Positions 12,330 to 28,200 of a DNA stretch of 64,000 nucleotides are shown piece after piece (the first letter of the stretch is position 1; every line of letters begins with the position of its first letter). The translations under genes and the position numbers were made by a program. The DNA is taken from positions 24,503,876-24,567,875 of the forward strand of contig NC_045142.1 of the NCBI RefSeq assembly GCF_008831285.2, written 5' to 3'. The notes beneath the pieces were generated by a model, which worked only from the letters and a program-made list of their open reading frames with translations, searched no databases and had not been told where the DNA came from. Source of the DNA: Nymphaea colorata. Taxonomy: Eukaryota; Streptophyta; Magnoliopsida; Nymphaeales; Nymphaeaceae.

Positions 12330-13431
12330 CTAAACCCTGCCAAACAGAGGAAATCCATAATATAAGTTACAATAATATTATAAAATCAAAAAATTAATAA
12401 TAAGTCCTGCCCAGGCCAACCGTCAAACTAGTTTGAGTGAGCAGGATACCACCTAGAAGAAAGCTGAAACTCCCCCCAACCCCTTGTCTTCTCAAGGTAC
12501 ATGATTTGCTTTTGGTGTCTTAAAGTATCGTTTTGTCACACTTCAACTTGCATGTCAGTGACCTTTTCATCTCCCTTTGCAGTACAAGAAGTTGACATCC
12601 AAAAGATTTCCTTTTCATCTTCCTTTACGGTACAAGAAGTTGACATCCAAAAGATTTGAAACGGGAACTGATGGCCTACCAAACGCTACTTTAATCATGC
12701 ACTAACACTCTCTAGGACAACCACCTAAACTGCTCTTTGAACCAATACTTTTTTTGTTGACTTGCCAGAAACTAAGTAGATCAAACAGTGCAAACAAACA
12801 CCGGATTTTGTTACTACGTGAAAAAGAGGTTTTGAAATCCTCAGTTTAAGGCCAAAACCTTTCATTTGAGGTGTGATGGCATGGAATTCGGACCTCAAAT
12901 TCACAGATCTGAGATTCTCAAAGTTCTCAAACCATCTTAGATCTCAAGTCCTCGGCTATCAAACTTGAAACACCCCAATAGATGTGTTTCTGCCGGTTAA
13001 AAAAAATTAGCAAAATCGTAAATAAAATCGTGAAGTTAGAGCAATGGTATGAATCAGATCTCTCAGGTCTAAGGCTAATACTTGGAGCAATCGGTGCTTG
13101 CAAAGATAGGATGAGCAACTTGCACTCCACACTTCGCCGGGAGGGACCTGGCCACGGCAGGATTGAAGCCGGACATTCCGAGGGCATATCTCTTCAGGCA
13201 GCTGCAGATGGTTCTCCGGTCAGGAGTTGACGCCACGGCGGCATCATGGAGTCCCCTCACTCCGGCGCAGCATGCCGGAAGCGCCAGCCCGCCGCCGAGA
13301 AAGTAACCGGTGCATGGAGCCAAGTTGGTGGCGACGTCCTGGCAAGTGATGGCTTCAATCCGCCGCGGCGCCAAAAGCAGAACGGCACCCAAGACCGCAC
13401 ATATGAATGCATGCATAGAACATCTACCCAT
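12330..13431 (-). CDS. Non-specific lipid-transfer protein, type 1-like (gene 2), two exons
   Basis: Secreted nsLTP. Exon 1 is 13082-13431 and exon 2 is 12330-12336, with a 745-nt phase-2 intron (donor GTATTA, acceptor GGCAG). The spliced protein ends DCSKV and has 118 residues from the chosen start. I chose the ATG at 13431 (MGRCSMHAF) because it has A at -3 and G at +4 and lies about 100 nt below the TATA box; ATGs at 13416 and 13491 are alternatives. The signal peptide ends near RRIEA, just before ITC. Cysteine spacing is C-X9-C-X13-CC-X20-CXC-X22-C-X13-C, so two loops differ by one residue from genes 1 and 3. Exon 1 is visibly GC-richer than its flanks. An AATAAA signal lies at 12258-12263 (minus). 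Confidence 0.85.
12562..12657. repeat. 48-bp tandem duplication in the nsLTP gene 2 intron
   Basis: Two adjacent copies, beginning CCTTTTCAT at 12562 and at 12610, both containing GTACAAGAAGTTGACATCC. They differ at only a few bases, which indicates a recent duplication. Confidence 0.85.
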
Positions 13432-13531
13432 GTTCATGTACATATACACATACAATGTAAATATGGTAGTGCCTAAGATTAAATCTCTCAAGGTTTTGCA
13501 CTATTGGACTGGTGCTGGTGCATCGTAGTAG

Positions 13532-13539
13532 TTTAAATA
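13532..13539 (-). promoter_or_regulatory. TATA box of nsLTP gene 2
   Basis: TATTTAAA on the minus strand, identical to the box of gene 1 and about 100 nt upstream of the chosen ATG. The upstream in-frame ATG at 13491 would lie only about 40 nt below this box, which argues against it as the start. Confidence 0.6.
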
Positions 13540-15393
13540 AGGTGGATGGATGATTGGAGTGATTTATGGCGATGCCAACCTCTACCTGTGCCATTCAATG
13601 TCTTTGTCCCCAAGTGGACTCAATAACTGATATTTCATATAGTTGCCTAAATTTTTTTGTAATAAACAAGCACTGCTTTAGGGTTTTGAATTTTGTTAAA
13701 TGGTTGATCTAATTTTTATGTGATTAACCAAATAAGGGTTTTTAGTATTTGAGCTTCAAATTATCATATTTTGCTCAGATGAAAAGTGTTTCAGGAAGAG
13801 GACGGAATTTTAGTTTAAAGCTTCAAAATATCATGTTTTGCTCATGTTGATCAATTCAACAGTAACTTAAACTATGTTTGGTTTCTTATAATGATCAACT
13901 ATACTGAGCATTTGAGGTAAAAACCAAACTGAATGGATTTTTTGAAATTATAGCTCTTTGAGTATGCTTTTTGATTTTTTTTTCTCTTTTTTCCTTTTTT
14001 TTTTCTGTATTTGGGTCTTTGTCATGGGTCTTAAAAAGGTTCATGTATCTGTAAAGATCTGAGTAGGAGATGTTGATAAGATTTTGACTTTTTATGATCT
14101 CTTTATTGTTTTATAAGTAATGAGGCCATTGAGATGTCATAAAGAAAGAGAACCCAATCCGCTTCTCCCTTTTTCCTTGCTGCAGCCTGCAGGGTCCAAA
14201 GCTGTGTTGGCTTTTACAAGAGTTTAATTCCGAACGAACCCGATAAGGAATCAGTCTTTCACAATTTTTTTTTTTTTTGACTGCATAAAAAGTTAAAACC
14301 TTGAAAATTTGAAATAAAAACTGGCCGCCTATTAACCGCAGCGTCAATCATTGCACCAACCCTTGAAGAACAATTATCATGCAATATTAGTGTTGGTGAA
14401 TAAATGGTTGTTTCGAAACGTATGTGTTTTTTAACGTTAAAATGCCTTTTTCATTAACGTTAAAATACCCAGTTCTCTACCGTACTCATTTTAAAAGTTG
14501 CTTCTTTCATATAACCTCGTGAGAGGCAGCTTCTGGTCTAAATGCAAATCAAGCGTGCTTTATTTATTCAGGTACATTAATGACTTCTTATCTTCCCAAT
14601 TTTTCGATTAAATGAACAAGATTTAATGAGTTGCCAAATATTTATTTGTCGATTTTTTTCTTTTTTTTTATCCATAGATTTTTAATTTTCTAAAAAAGCA
14701 GCTTCTGATCGTTCAAATTAAAAACATTATATTGATTTCGGCTCCGATTTTCTTATCCTTAATTAGATCAAGAAGACTTACCAGTTACCAACTGTTCTTG
14801 CAATTGACAAGTTATCTTCGGTTTCTTTTTTATTGCATCAATTAATCAGTTTGTATTCTTTGATACGGGATTCCAAAACTTGTTGAGACCTACAAAATCG
14901 ACACATTCAATTTGACTAGATTTGGAGTTGCAGCTTTCTTACGAAATATTTATTTTTCAACCCAATCTAGAAATTGCCGATTAATCTGGAGAATTCTTAA
15001 TATGTATATAATAAGCTTTTAGTCTCACAGGCCATAACAAATAATTTGCCGAAACCATTCATGCGATTATAATTTTGTAGGATTTCAAATTGAAGCACTT
15101 TGTATAGTGTCTCAGCGAGCAAATTTTCGGCTCTACAACTAAATTCTGCTCCCTTGATCAGTAACTATCACCCTTCAACATGTCAATGCAAATTATGGGA
15201 ATCTCGATGCCATATCTAATGGAAGCTGTTTAAGTACTATTGTAAAATAGTGCATCAAAATTTAATACCAGAATCAATCAAGGAGTTTTAAGTACCAACG
15301 AAGCCTCTTGTCATTATTTCTTTTATGTACATAAAGAAAAAAACAAAAGCACACTACAAGCTAGTGTCCCAGGGGACGACATGAAATCTCCCT
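13540..15393. other. Intergenic region between nsLTP genes 2 and 3
   Basis: AT-rich with poly-T runs and no recognisable exon, transposon or RNA gene. The 78-codon frame near 14111-14347 shows no family features. Confidence 0.5.
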
Positions 15394-15408
15394 TTTATTC
15401 CTGCTGTC

Positions 15409-15445
<37 letters not shown>

Positions 15446-15500
15446 AGAGAGGGAGATCACTGCGATATTAGTGCCGCCTTCATCCCTGCCAACTTCTCTT

Positions 15501-16825
<1,325 letters not shown>

Positions 16826-16875
<50 letters not shown>
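16826..16875. repeat. (CT)n in the 5' leader of nsLTP gene 3
   Basis: About 50 nt of CT on the plus strand, read as a GA repeat in the transcript, ending next to the ATG at 16824. Its position between TATA box and start codon makes it nearly the whole 5' untranslated region. Confidence 0.9.
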
Positions 16876-16877
<2 letters not shown>

Positions 16878-16900
16878 CTCATGGGTATCGCATGGGATGC

Positions 16901-16907
16901 TTATATA
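16901..16907 (-). promoter_or_regulatory. TATA box of nsLTP gene 3
   Basis: TATATAA on the minus strand, 77 nt upstream of the ATG, with the GA repeat between them. Confidence 0.6.
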
Positions 16908-19263
16908 GAGAGAGAAAGTAAGAATTGGGTGAAGACAATGTTAAATGCCAACTGCCAACTTTGTCTTTCTTTCACCAAACACCATTTAGTACTTTCCCAT
17001 TGCAAGAGAAGCCTTGTTTGACGAGCTTGCTATTTTTGTTTGCTTGATTAATACTAATGTAATGTGATTAGTTTTGGATACACTACACAAGTGAAAGTTT
17101 ATAGCAACCCATACTAAAGAGTTTGGGTTCTTCTTAGGCTAGTGAAACTAGGTCTGCCATGTGTTTGCATCATTGTGTGTGGACATTTGAACGTTCTTGT
17201 CCACGACACTTTCGTTCCATCCCTTTGCATTCCAAAGTGGGCAGTGTGGCTCAAAGGAAGGTTATGGTGACCATTGATCTCCAAGACTAATAGTCGATAT
17301 ATTAGATCATTTTAATGATGTAATCTGGCCACTTATGCAATATTTTTAGTCTGTGTTTGCAATTTTATGTTGCTCCCAACTTTAATTAAATTACATTTAG
17401 GTCGAATATATAATGCCTTTCCAGAAACTTCCTTATTAGCTTTAAATGGTTCACTTCCAAGTCATGCTCTTCAAGCAAAGATCACCTCACATCCTTCCAA
17501 AGCTTTTGAAGAAGTGATTTCTTGCACGAAAGCGAACTAGATTTTTGAGAAAGTTCAAGTGGGAATATGAACTGCCTCAACTGCTTCAACTTGCCTATTA
17601 TGACTTCATAATTAAGAATTGGGTTTATATTGGAACATACTGTAATGTCTAAAGCTCCACACTAATTTTGTGGACACTCAATTAACAGATGAGGCAATGG
17701 TTGCCTAAAACTTCTTCTTTTCCTGAAATTATTAGTGAACATTTTATCTAATTTTGTTGAAGGTAAACTGCCATTGTGATTCTTGCAGTTGCATGTGGAC
17801 AGGTGCTACTGGATATCCTTTTTGCTTCCAGAGTCGTTTGATGAAGTTAATTTAATGCACGATTCTTCCTACCAATTCATTAATTTACAGTTCCGTGATT
17901 CATCAGTTTTAGATTTTCTCCTTCCACCATGATTTAAGCACCAGACTTGGCTAAGCTTTCTCAACCTCCGTTTATGAACTTGGAGTACATATCAATATCG
18001 AAAAGCACCATCCTCCCAAAACCAATTTAAGATAGACTCGAGAAAAGCAACATTCAGCCACTACTTCCTTTTCAACCCAGCTTTCTCTCTCTTCAAGTCA
18101 ACCAATGTCGTTATAAGGCATGTATTACTAGTGTCATAGTTTGATCCTGAAAGGTGCTGTCCTGATGGCATTGAGTAGTGTTGATTTGGGTTAAATGGTG
18201 CCGCTATCATGACCAAATGTGCCGGTTCTTGTCCCTACATTTCTTGTGGTTTTCAGACATAAAGGCTGCATTTCACCATATTCATCTCAAATTCGAACCT
18301 GGATTCCTTCACGCAGTTGTATAACGAAGTCAAAATCCCCAGTGCGAGATCCTAGCAGATTACTAGAACATTGGATCAGGACCAACGCCAAGTCTGGAAC
18401 TTACCAGGTCGGAACGGCATGAAGCGGGAATCGGCCACGAGTCACAAATCGTTTTGCTTCCCTGGTGGCAAGCACGAGAAAAAAGTCAGCAGCAAAACAT
18501 TTTCACCATTTCAATTGGAGTCACAAATCGAAGAAAATAAACAAAGAGGGAGAAGATATCCGCAGAAAACGTATCCAAGCTCTGCAAATCATATTTCTCA
18601 AGCTCTCCCGATCACATTTTTCTAGAAATTTTAGCTTTAAGGTTCCAATAAAATTTCTTGGTTTTTCACCTGTTGCAGAACTGAGAAGATCTCAAGGCCA
18701 GCATGAATGCAACGGAAAAAATGCAAAATAATAAAAAATATCATAAATACATCAAGAAAAATGGCACAGAGTAAATTTGTCTCATGTTCATGGTCATGAT
18801 CACAACTTTTGAACACGAGGAAACAGAACCCGCAACCAGATAGCTTCAGTTTCTTTCTCACTTTTGTATGTACATGTTCACATCAGTTCGATTAGATTGC
18901 CCCACCCACCAAACTGGTAGCAAATAATTTAATACAATTTCAGATTGCAGGCAACAAATCTTGCCTGATTTCACAGGAAGTGCACGGGCCCTCTCTATGA
19001 CATTTTCTTTGAGCCAACAGAACTCGGATCCAGGTCAAGCCAATTCAGCCGATGGGCCTTCCTTGACAGTGGAACGAAAATGCCATGTAGTCATCTGCAC
19101 GACTGCTTGAACGCCAAGACTACTTTCCTCTGCTTGAACACGCAGAATCGCTGGACTTCATGAGCTACAGCTCAAATTTACGTGATCATTGCAGAAAAGA
19201 TCATAGCATGTTTGTCGGATACTTGGATTCCATAGAATAAGCTCATGTCTCCATTGTATACTC
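16908..19263. other. Intergenic region and URB1 3' flank
   Basis: No gene recognised. The right part (about 18900-19263) is probably the URB1 3' untranslated region. I found no AATAAA on the minus strand there, so the polyadenylation site is not placed. Short frames at 18219-18731 have no family features. Confidence 0.45.
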
Positions 19264-22200
19264 CTAGGCATTGGTGAAGTCCCAAGAGAGAAGTTCAAAA
19301 CTAGCAGCCAACTGAGCCAATAAAACTGGAAACTTCGGCATGTTTCCACTAAGGACATATGAGAAAATAACAAGAAGAGATTGACAAGCCTGGACTTCAA
19401 CTCTCTTGTTCTCGTCAGTTGAATCGGCTGAAAGGTCCCTCCATGGCTGATGATATGACCTGAAAGTACACATTCAGGTTATACTTCGTTGGAATTGTCA
19501 ATAGGAAGAGAACAAAAACCAAACAGTAATTACCATCTCCAAGCTGGATTTGTCTCTACAGGGCAATGAATGTGTGAAGACAGAAATGAAATCAGATTGC
19601 TTAACCTGTCATCTAGAAGTATCGCTCCATTACCTGATGCACTCGGAGGCAATTAAGTTTAATTAGCAGAGTTCATTACAACATTTCAGCACGAAGAAAT
19701 TTGTGGTACAGTAAGAAGCTGTCAACAAACTTAGAATAACAAAAAGACAGTTCAAGAACAACCATTGCAGACAGTTATTCATATCTCAGCAGGCAAATCT
19801 TCACAGAACCAGGGGCAAATAAAGTAAAATACATAACAGTTAATCTACCTAAGGTTTGTGGTCAAAATATTTTGACTAGGATCTACAGCAAAGAAGCACC
19901 CAGGAAACAAGACAGCCGAGAAGGCTTTGTAAACTTTTTTAAATACCTGAGATTTTGGAACCAAATGGAAGAAGTAAGCACATTGCAGAAACTACAGAGC
20001 GAAGCTCAGTACATTGCATGCCCTGAAGTTGCTGCAAGTACAAAATTATCGCAGCCAATAAGCCGTCAAATTCTCTCTCTGTCGCCAGGTTCATACTCGT
20101 TCTATCCTTCACTTGTTGTTCCAGTAAGTTTTGTAGAGTCTTTGCTCTTGACAGTTCCGTGTTATGTACAGAGGTAGAGCTGCTCAGCATTTCTCCACGA
20201 ATGACCAAAGCTGCCATCCACCGCAGAAGCTTTTCTCTCATATCGGCTTCATTTTCATCATCTTTGTGGCAACTCAAAACAGCACTTTTCAGCTCAGTTG
20301 CCTTTTTAGGTTGCAATAGCAAATGTGTTGAAGTGGTAATACACCACATAACAAGCTTCAATATCATAGATTTGTCCTGACCAAGAGAAACTTGGCATGA
20401 GCTTAAAAAATGTTATACAATTAAAACTAGAAAAAAATGGGACGGAATCCTCAGGTTTGAAAACTTATTTTACATAATTGAAAGCACAGTGTACCAAAGC
20501 AGCACGCTGAGTTATATCCAACAGCACAAACAGAGCGAGAGAGAGACCTTGGTAGACATTGCTTCAGGTGGTGAGCTCATAAGTATGCACTTCACCCCAA
20601 GTTCAGCAGTGGCTCTATTTTTCCTGGTACAAAGGGCACCTTCAACAGCTAGGTAGACATGGTACAGGCCTTCCAGCGATAAGCTGAAATGAGGTTTATA
20701 TATTTTTCTCCTTGCAGAAATTTTCATAGTTAATATGAGAATCTCGAGAAAGAAGTCTAATAATTGAGTATGGCCCTTCAGCAATTCTGACCCACGCAGG
20801 AAAATAGAATGTATTTGTGACGAAATCTCGGACAGCTGCTCAAGTGCAATCTTTCTCAGCCACAGGGTTATTCTTCTATCCGAAAGAATGTCAGTAAGGA
20901 CCTGTATCCAATTCAAGTAGCACACAATTAGAATGGAAGGTATCCATGGCCGACCAATGCTTGGATGAATGAGATAAGCTGAGAACAAAGTACACATATC
21001 TTGAATTAATAACTAATGTGAAACATATAGAAAAGGTATCAAAAGATCAGATGCAAGAAAATACAGTGCGCCACCTAATTTATAGTCTAATGTTGTCCTC
21101 AAACAAAATTGAACCGTCTGCACATTTTCATCCAGTGGGCTAGTTGATAGAAGCATGCAAAATGTTCAGAAATTGTATACAATAATACAGATCCACAAAA
21201 ACAACATCACGGACCATAAAGCAGAACAAAATTCAGTAAAGAACACACGTCTCAGGCAATCTATTTACATCAAAGATGAATCACAAGTGCCGTGATGATT
21301 ACCTCAAAAATAGCTACCATTTCTGAGTAAACAAGCGTATTTTGAGCTGCATACAGCTTCAGAGTGCATGATGCCAACAATGATGACAACCATGAAATTA
21401 TCCCACAGTTCTCGACTAGGTGTTGTACCAAAAGTGGCAACTTAGCAGCTTTCTTCACTATCTACAATTAAGAGAGGGAAAGAAAGTGCATTACTTCCAG
21501 GGTAAACTAATACATACTGAAGTTGATATGGAAATACCAGCAAGAATGATAAATTTGAATAGCTTAGGTATAAGAAAGATGAACATGTGTCAACTAATAA
21601 TATATGCAGTAACAATTTGCAAAAAATAATATATATGAAATTCCTCACAAAAGGATAGTAAATATCGAAATGACAACCATGAACCAAAAAAACAGTAACA
21701 ACAAGATTGAGTTTGTGTACTTCTAAGTTCTAATTAAGCCAGCACACTGGCACCTTAATTGTTTGTAAGACAAAAAAAAATTATATTGTAGTTTTTCAGA
21801 TTGATTTCTTGTATCGTACAGCCTATGAATGCCATTTCGGCATCATTTAGCCTCAGAGATTCATATCACAAAAAGACCAGATCCCAATCCATTGTAACTC
21901 TGTCTATTGAGTACACAATTAAGCAATTGTTTTCCACAATCACATTCTTTTGCTTACTGTAAATAGCCTGCCTTGAGCTACTTCTATCTTGAAGGATGTA
22001 TCTTCAGAAGGATGTATGATCACGTTTTTCTTGTTGTCTTCTATAAATGAAGATTGAGTCTAACATGCAGTTACGTTGCTTGGCATAATCTAGTAGGCAT
22101 CTGCCTACACCACCTAGCTAATAATTGTTAATAAGTAGACAATTATGTGTGTGTGTGTGTGTTTGTGTGTTTCTTTCTTCTCCTACAAATAAATCTTTAT

Positions 22201-25200
22201 TCTGTTCAAGGATATTTGTCTCACGAATTCCACTAAAAAGGGAAAAAAGGACACATACAAGCACAACAGTCGCACACAAGCAGCACAATGCAGCAACATG
22301 TGTTTTAAGCCAAATTTTCTCCAGAGGAGATCTAAAAAACTTTTAACCACTAAAAATAATAAGGCTAAGGATGCATGAAGGAAAGAATGAAATCAAATAT
22401 CAACGCTAGAACACAAGGGGATAATGTGCCGCTTCTAGAATATTGGGATCACCTGTAGTATCAACGTTCTTGACTCATGGCTCACCAAAGCAGAAGCATG
22501 AAAGCTGAGCAAAAGTTCAAAAACAAAGCTTCTCTTAACAATCAAAGCATCATCAACCAAATTCAGTCCAACACAACACAAGCGAAGAATCCAATCTAGA
22601 TCTCTTTGAAAATTGATGGTGCCACTCCCAAGCAATGCGTGGAACAATGGAACAGCCTAGAAACCAATAAGGGAAAAAGTTAGACAAACCGTAAAAAAAT
22701 TACATTTCAAATAAATCTCGCATATTGATTACCTGTAGATTCACCTTAGAGAAACGTGTCAGTAATTGATTAACAACAAGGTACTGATTTTCCTGTGGAT
22801 TCATCAAAATTAAAGAGGCCTCTGCAGCAAAAACAGCAATTACAGAAGGAATCTTCTGCCACGGTTCCAAGATTCCATTCTGTAAATAAGCTAGAAGTAG
22901 TCGAAGCGACAATCCAACTTTACCAGCTTGTCTATCCTGAGAAATTGGTATTTGTTAGAGTCCAACAGGCAACAAGGTTCCAAATATTAAAAGGACAGGA
23001 CCTAAAACTATGAAGCAGTGACCCAGTAGAAATTTTTTTGTTCTCTTTTCATTAGAGAGATGAGCCAAAAAAAACGTTTTCACTGCAAAGGGACAAAACA
23101 CAACTATGGCCGACCTCCAAGTCGTCCTTCCTCACCAAACAAACCTGATCAGGTTCCAAATATAGAACATGTAAATATAAAGCCTTCAAAAGTAACCTAA
23201 AAATGCAAACACCACACTAAACATGGTACAAAAGGCACTGTAAGATTCATAGATATACAGCCACATAGCCTATACCTACATGATTAAATACTGGAGGATG
23301 TTCTCCATCAAACAGTGAAAAACAATTGTACAACCATGTATGCAGAGTGCAGACACTTAGAGAGATAATAGCTGATATCATATTGCTTGCAGTCTACAAG
23401 ATCATGGTGATAATGAAATACCAACAATGACAAAAATGGACCAGTTGAATCATCACATGCCAGTCATGTTAGCAATTCAGGAGAGGGAAGCTGATAATTT
23501 GATGCTACACCCATCCCTGGACTAGAAACTTATGCATCATTATCATTGTAAGGCTGCATACAAACCAGTCTTATCAATAGCATTGTGTGTTGGCGTGCAT
23601 TGGCTGATGAGCATCAGGTCCACTCCTTGCTGATACAATACAAAGCCAATATACGTTTTCATTTTTTTAATTTTTATTTACAAAATAAATTTAATTATTT
23701 TTTTAATTTTTATTTACAAAATCAATTTAATCATTTTTTAAATTCATAAAATCAAAAAATAAGACGCATATGTATTGGTAGATACGGTGTTCATAGTTGA
23801 TAGTTGATACCATTTTTTAAAACATTGATACAAACTTCTGAATCATAGAATCAGTTTTAAGAGTCCTAGTTGACACTTGAATCATCTAAAAAGAATTAGC
23901 TTAGCTCTTGGTGATGCCAAACTAGGAGGGTTTTCTCAATGGATAAGAGAAATCCATTTTAACTAACAATAGATAACCTAGTGACTTTACCATCTTTTGC
24001 ACCATAACAAATGCAGGCACAAATATCAAGCATGATTATAGCATGCTGCCTAAATCATATAACCTTTCACTCTCTTTATTGCCAAGTCCAAGACTAAGTG
24101 CAAAAATAGTTGCATGAAAATGGAATGAGTAACTCCCTGAAGGAACACGCAAAATTTTTTAGGCTTCTACTCACAACATAAACAAACAAAGAAAATAATA
24201 GGTTTACTTATCATGTCATGACTCACACAAGTAGCAATTGCTAAACGACACACATTAATAACCTAATTTCATCACAAGTACACTATTGTAATTAAAATCA
24301 AGGAAGAACAGAACATGTTTTTAAAAAAATGAAATTGTTGAACATGTAAGCATCTGATATACACATAAGTACTCAACCTCCAGAGATTGTTTAAAGTTTC
24401 CAAGAGCATCATATCCCATTTTCCGTATCCCCTCATCAGTAGAAGCTATGCTAACAAATGCAATTGCAAGCAGACCAAGTCTTGCAAACTCAATAGGTTC
24501 AAAGAAGCCCCTAGACAATCCATGAATCGAGAACCGCAAAATGAAATCTGGGTCATATGAAGTTACTCTTCTCTTCTCATATGATGCCTGAAAAGCCACA
24601 GTATCAAGATAACCCATTAGAATCAGATGTACCAAAAGCATGTAGATATAGTAAGGAAACAGTTATTTCTTTTGTTAATAGCTGTTTTTCAACAAGAAAA
24701 GACTAATCACAAGAAGCTTCAAAAAAATTGATGGTCAATACTAAAACATACCGATGACATATCCGCAAAGCTGTCTTGCAAAAGTTTGTCCAGGGAAGCT
24801 GGTTGAGTCCATGCATGTTGATGATAAGGAAAGTTCAAGACAGTCATTAAAGAATATCTAGAGTCAACAGCAAGGTTTTCCTTGAAAGTCCTCTTATGAT
24901 ATTCTTCATCTATTTCGCCGCCACCTCCTCCATCAACGGACAGCAACTTATCAAGAATTTGCTCTGTTCTTATTTTTGATGCAGAACTTCCCCATAGAAA
25001 ATTCATCACAGCAATGTGAGAACCATCTGATCCGTCCACAAACTCAATTTCATGCATAAGTTTACAAACTTCCAAGTCGATTTCATTCATAGTTGCCCCA
25101 TATCCTGATAAAAGTAAAGACACCAAGTCTCTGGGATTAAAGGCAACTTCCTCAGAGGCACTAAGACATATATTTTGAGCTTTAAGTAGAACCAAAGCTC

Positions 25201-28200
25201 TCAATAATTTAACCACTTCCAGTTTTCTATGGTAAATATCAGGATAAATATCCATGATAGTTTTTTCAGTATTCACTTTGTCAGTGACGCCATTCCCTTT
25301 GGGATCATAAAATGTTAAAAGCTGTAAAACTCTGGATGCTGAACGGAGTGATAGATGCTCACGAGGATCATGGAAGGAGAGATCATCTTTCATCTCACAC
25401 CACAGAATGGTTGGAATAAATAGTGAATGTGCAAGTAAATGATTAAGAATATCATTGAAGTTAAAACTGCATCTTGAAAACAAAAGAAGAATAGTACGCA
25501 TAGCCCTTAAAGTAGCAGGATCCTCAAATCTATAGACTAGAGAAGATCTAGTAAAAGGTTCCAGAAATGTAAGGTATTTCACTGGCACAGGATCACTACC
25601 CAGCTCTGCAGACAACTCAACTAGATTTCTCAATATGGTAATTTCCAGAAACCTTGCAAATAAAGAACAATAATCACTTTTTTGTGAACTAGAATATATT
25701 ACTGATAAAGAGCATCTTTGCACAATCTTGTCCAAAGTGACAACCAGACAAATCATAAGTCTAAAGTACAACTTTGGTTTCAGTTTCACTTTGCTACTAA
25801 TCTCCCTTGAAAGCATTCCACTAGATCCTTCATCTGCCTTAATTACTGGAAAATGCACTGAATGGCTTTTTGGATACAATAGCATCCTTAGCAAGGACAA
25901 TTTTGCAACAAACCCATTCACAAGATTGAGCAACTGTTCATATGAACAATTGAAAACCTCATTTGCATCACACATTAGAATTTCATCATGCATAGGTAGG
26001 CTTGTAAAAACAGAATTGAATAATGCTTTTCTCCATTTTTTGTTGTCTAAGTTTTCATCAATATAGTAATGAAACAGATGAACAAATTTTCCAAGTACAC
26101 TGAAGCTGAAAAGGTGTGGTAGTTCAATTGTAGATGTGAACGAAACTTCATTAGGGTCTATCAGGAAGATGCTGCTAGTAACAAAATTCTGCCAATCCAA
26201 AGAGCCATCCAGTAGAAACCCTGAAACGAACTCAGTAATAACTTCAGCATGGTCCTTGTCCAAATTTGATAAGCTTGAGAAATACAAATGGACAGTGGGC
26301 AACAGCATCACTTTATCTTCAGTACCCAAAACTGAGTACTGTTCTACTATCTTCTTTATCTGCTCTAAGCTAACAAGAATATCCATACCAGGAACGCCTT
26401 TTTTGTTTACCATTGATAAGAATATCTTTCCAAAATAGTTCAAATGATGAGGACTCATCTCTGTGATTAGTGACAATAGCTTTGACTTTACTTTGTCTAT
26501 CTTATGCATGCAGTGCACAACCATTTCAATGGGACTTTCAGTAATCATCCTCAACATCGCCATACTCAATGGAAGATGAGCAACTTGAGGTTGAGCTGTT
26601 TTATTAATTATTTTTGCAGCAACAACAGCATTCAATAAGCATAAATCAGCATTTTCCAACTGATAGCTCATGGAGAAGTCAAGGACCCTAAAATAAACCT
26701 TTTCGACAAGGCAAAGATCCAAGCTTTGAACTGAACTTTCCCAAAATAAACTGCATGTGCTCCTATTTTCACTTCCATGGACAAGATAACTTGGTAACAT
26801 CTTAAATGCCATTTCAGCAATGTACATCCCAGCAGAGACAGGAGAAAACACAGCCAATGTATGTGTCCCATGCATTTCCATTTTGCAGAAAACCCAATTA
26901 GCAGTTTCCAGCAAAACAAAAGGAGATATATATTGCAATGACTCGGAAAGAACATACCAACTAGCAAAACATGGCACCTGGTTCCTGTTTTCAAGTATAC
27001 ACCACTCAAAGTCCTCCCTAAAGACCGCAAGTAGCCTTTGAAGCAAGTTCCTGCAGGCATTCTTGACGGCATTGTGGATGTCATGAACACTGCATGCAGT
27101 ACTTGTATTTTGTTTTGATATGGAATCAGCAATATTTCTCAAAAGGTGCAAGACACAGAGGTCAATAGGACTAACATACTGCTTGGAAGTAAAAAGAAAG
27201 TCTTTGAAACCATTCCCTACACTTCTCGTCTTATCCTTGTTGGTACAAGTGGGGTGCAAAAGGAACATGGTTACTGCAGGATGATGAAAAATAATATCCA
27301 CAACTTCAACAATCAATGTGTTAGAATCTGCTTGTCCAAATTGTGAGGTAACGGGATCAAAAGTTGATGCCAGTGTTTGAATCAGCAAAACTTCTATCAG
27401 AAGAAAGCACAAACATATTTGTTGCTCCAAATAGCTAGATGGTGCAATTCCATAGTACAACTCTACCTGATGAAGCCAGAATAAGATGAACCTTAACAAC
27501 AGGATGATATTACCACTTGAAGCTTCTGATATTTTGGACTTGAGCAGATCTGTAATTTCAGAACGATCAAGTGGCCTTGAATCACCAAAACATATTATTG
27601 TGGGTAATATAATGCATAAAGGCATGCGCCGCAGAAACAGATTGAATGCAGAGACAGTAAATTCATCTGAAAAGCCAGAAACCAGTGTAGTGTCCTCAGA
27701 GGATGTCATCAAGCTGTTACCCTGAAAAACTTCATTAGCTTCTGTGTCATCATCTATGGTGACAGTTGCTCTGATTTTTTGACCGGGAAAAATATCAGAC
27801 CATTGCCTAGAAATTTGGGCCAAAAGACCATGTTCAATAGAACACGTAGAAAATAGAAACTCAAATCCATCCCCAAAACAACTTTTGAAAACAACAAGAA
27901 GAGCAGGGAAGTTATGTACTAGATCTTCTAGATCTGCACAAAGTAAAGAGGAACACAGAGCTGCTGCAACCTTCACTGGAGGCTCATTATGACCTTCTTT
28001 TACCATTTTCAATGCTTTGTAAACTGCTTTTGTTAGGGAACCACCATGTCCATTCACTGGCTTCAAAGCAATGGGCTTTGGTTTACATATATCCTGGCAC
28101 TTCATGCTTTGAGCAAAACAAAGGAGGTTCATCAATGGCCTCCACTCACAGTGCAACTCATGGGAATTAACTTTGACGCTAGGATCCTTACAAAATTTTT

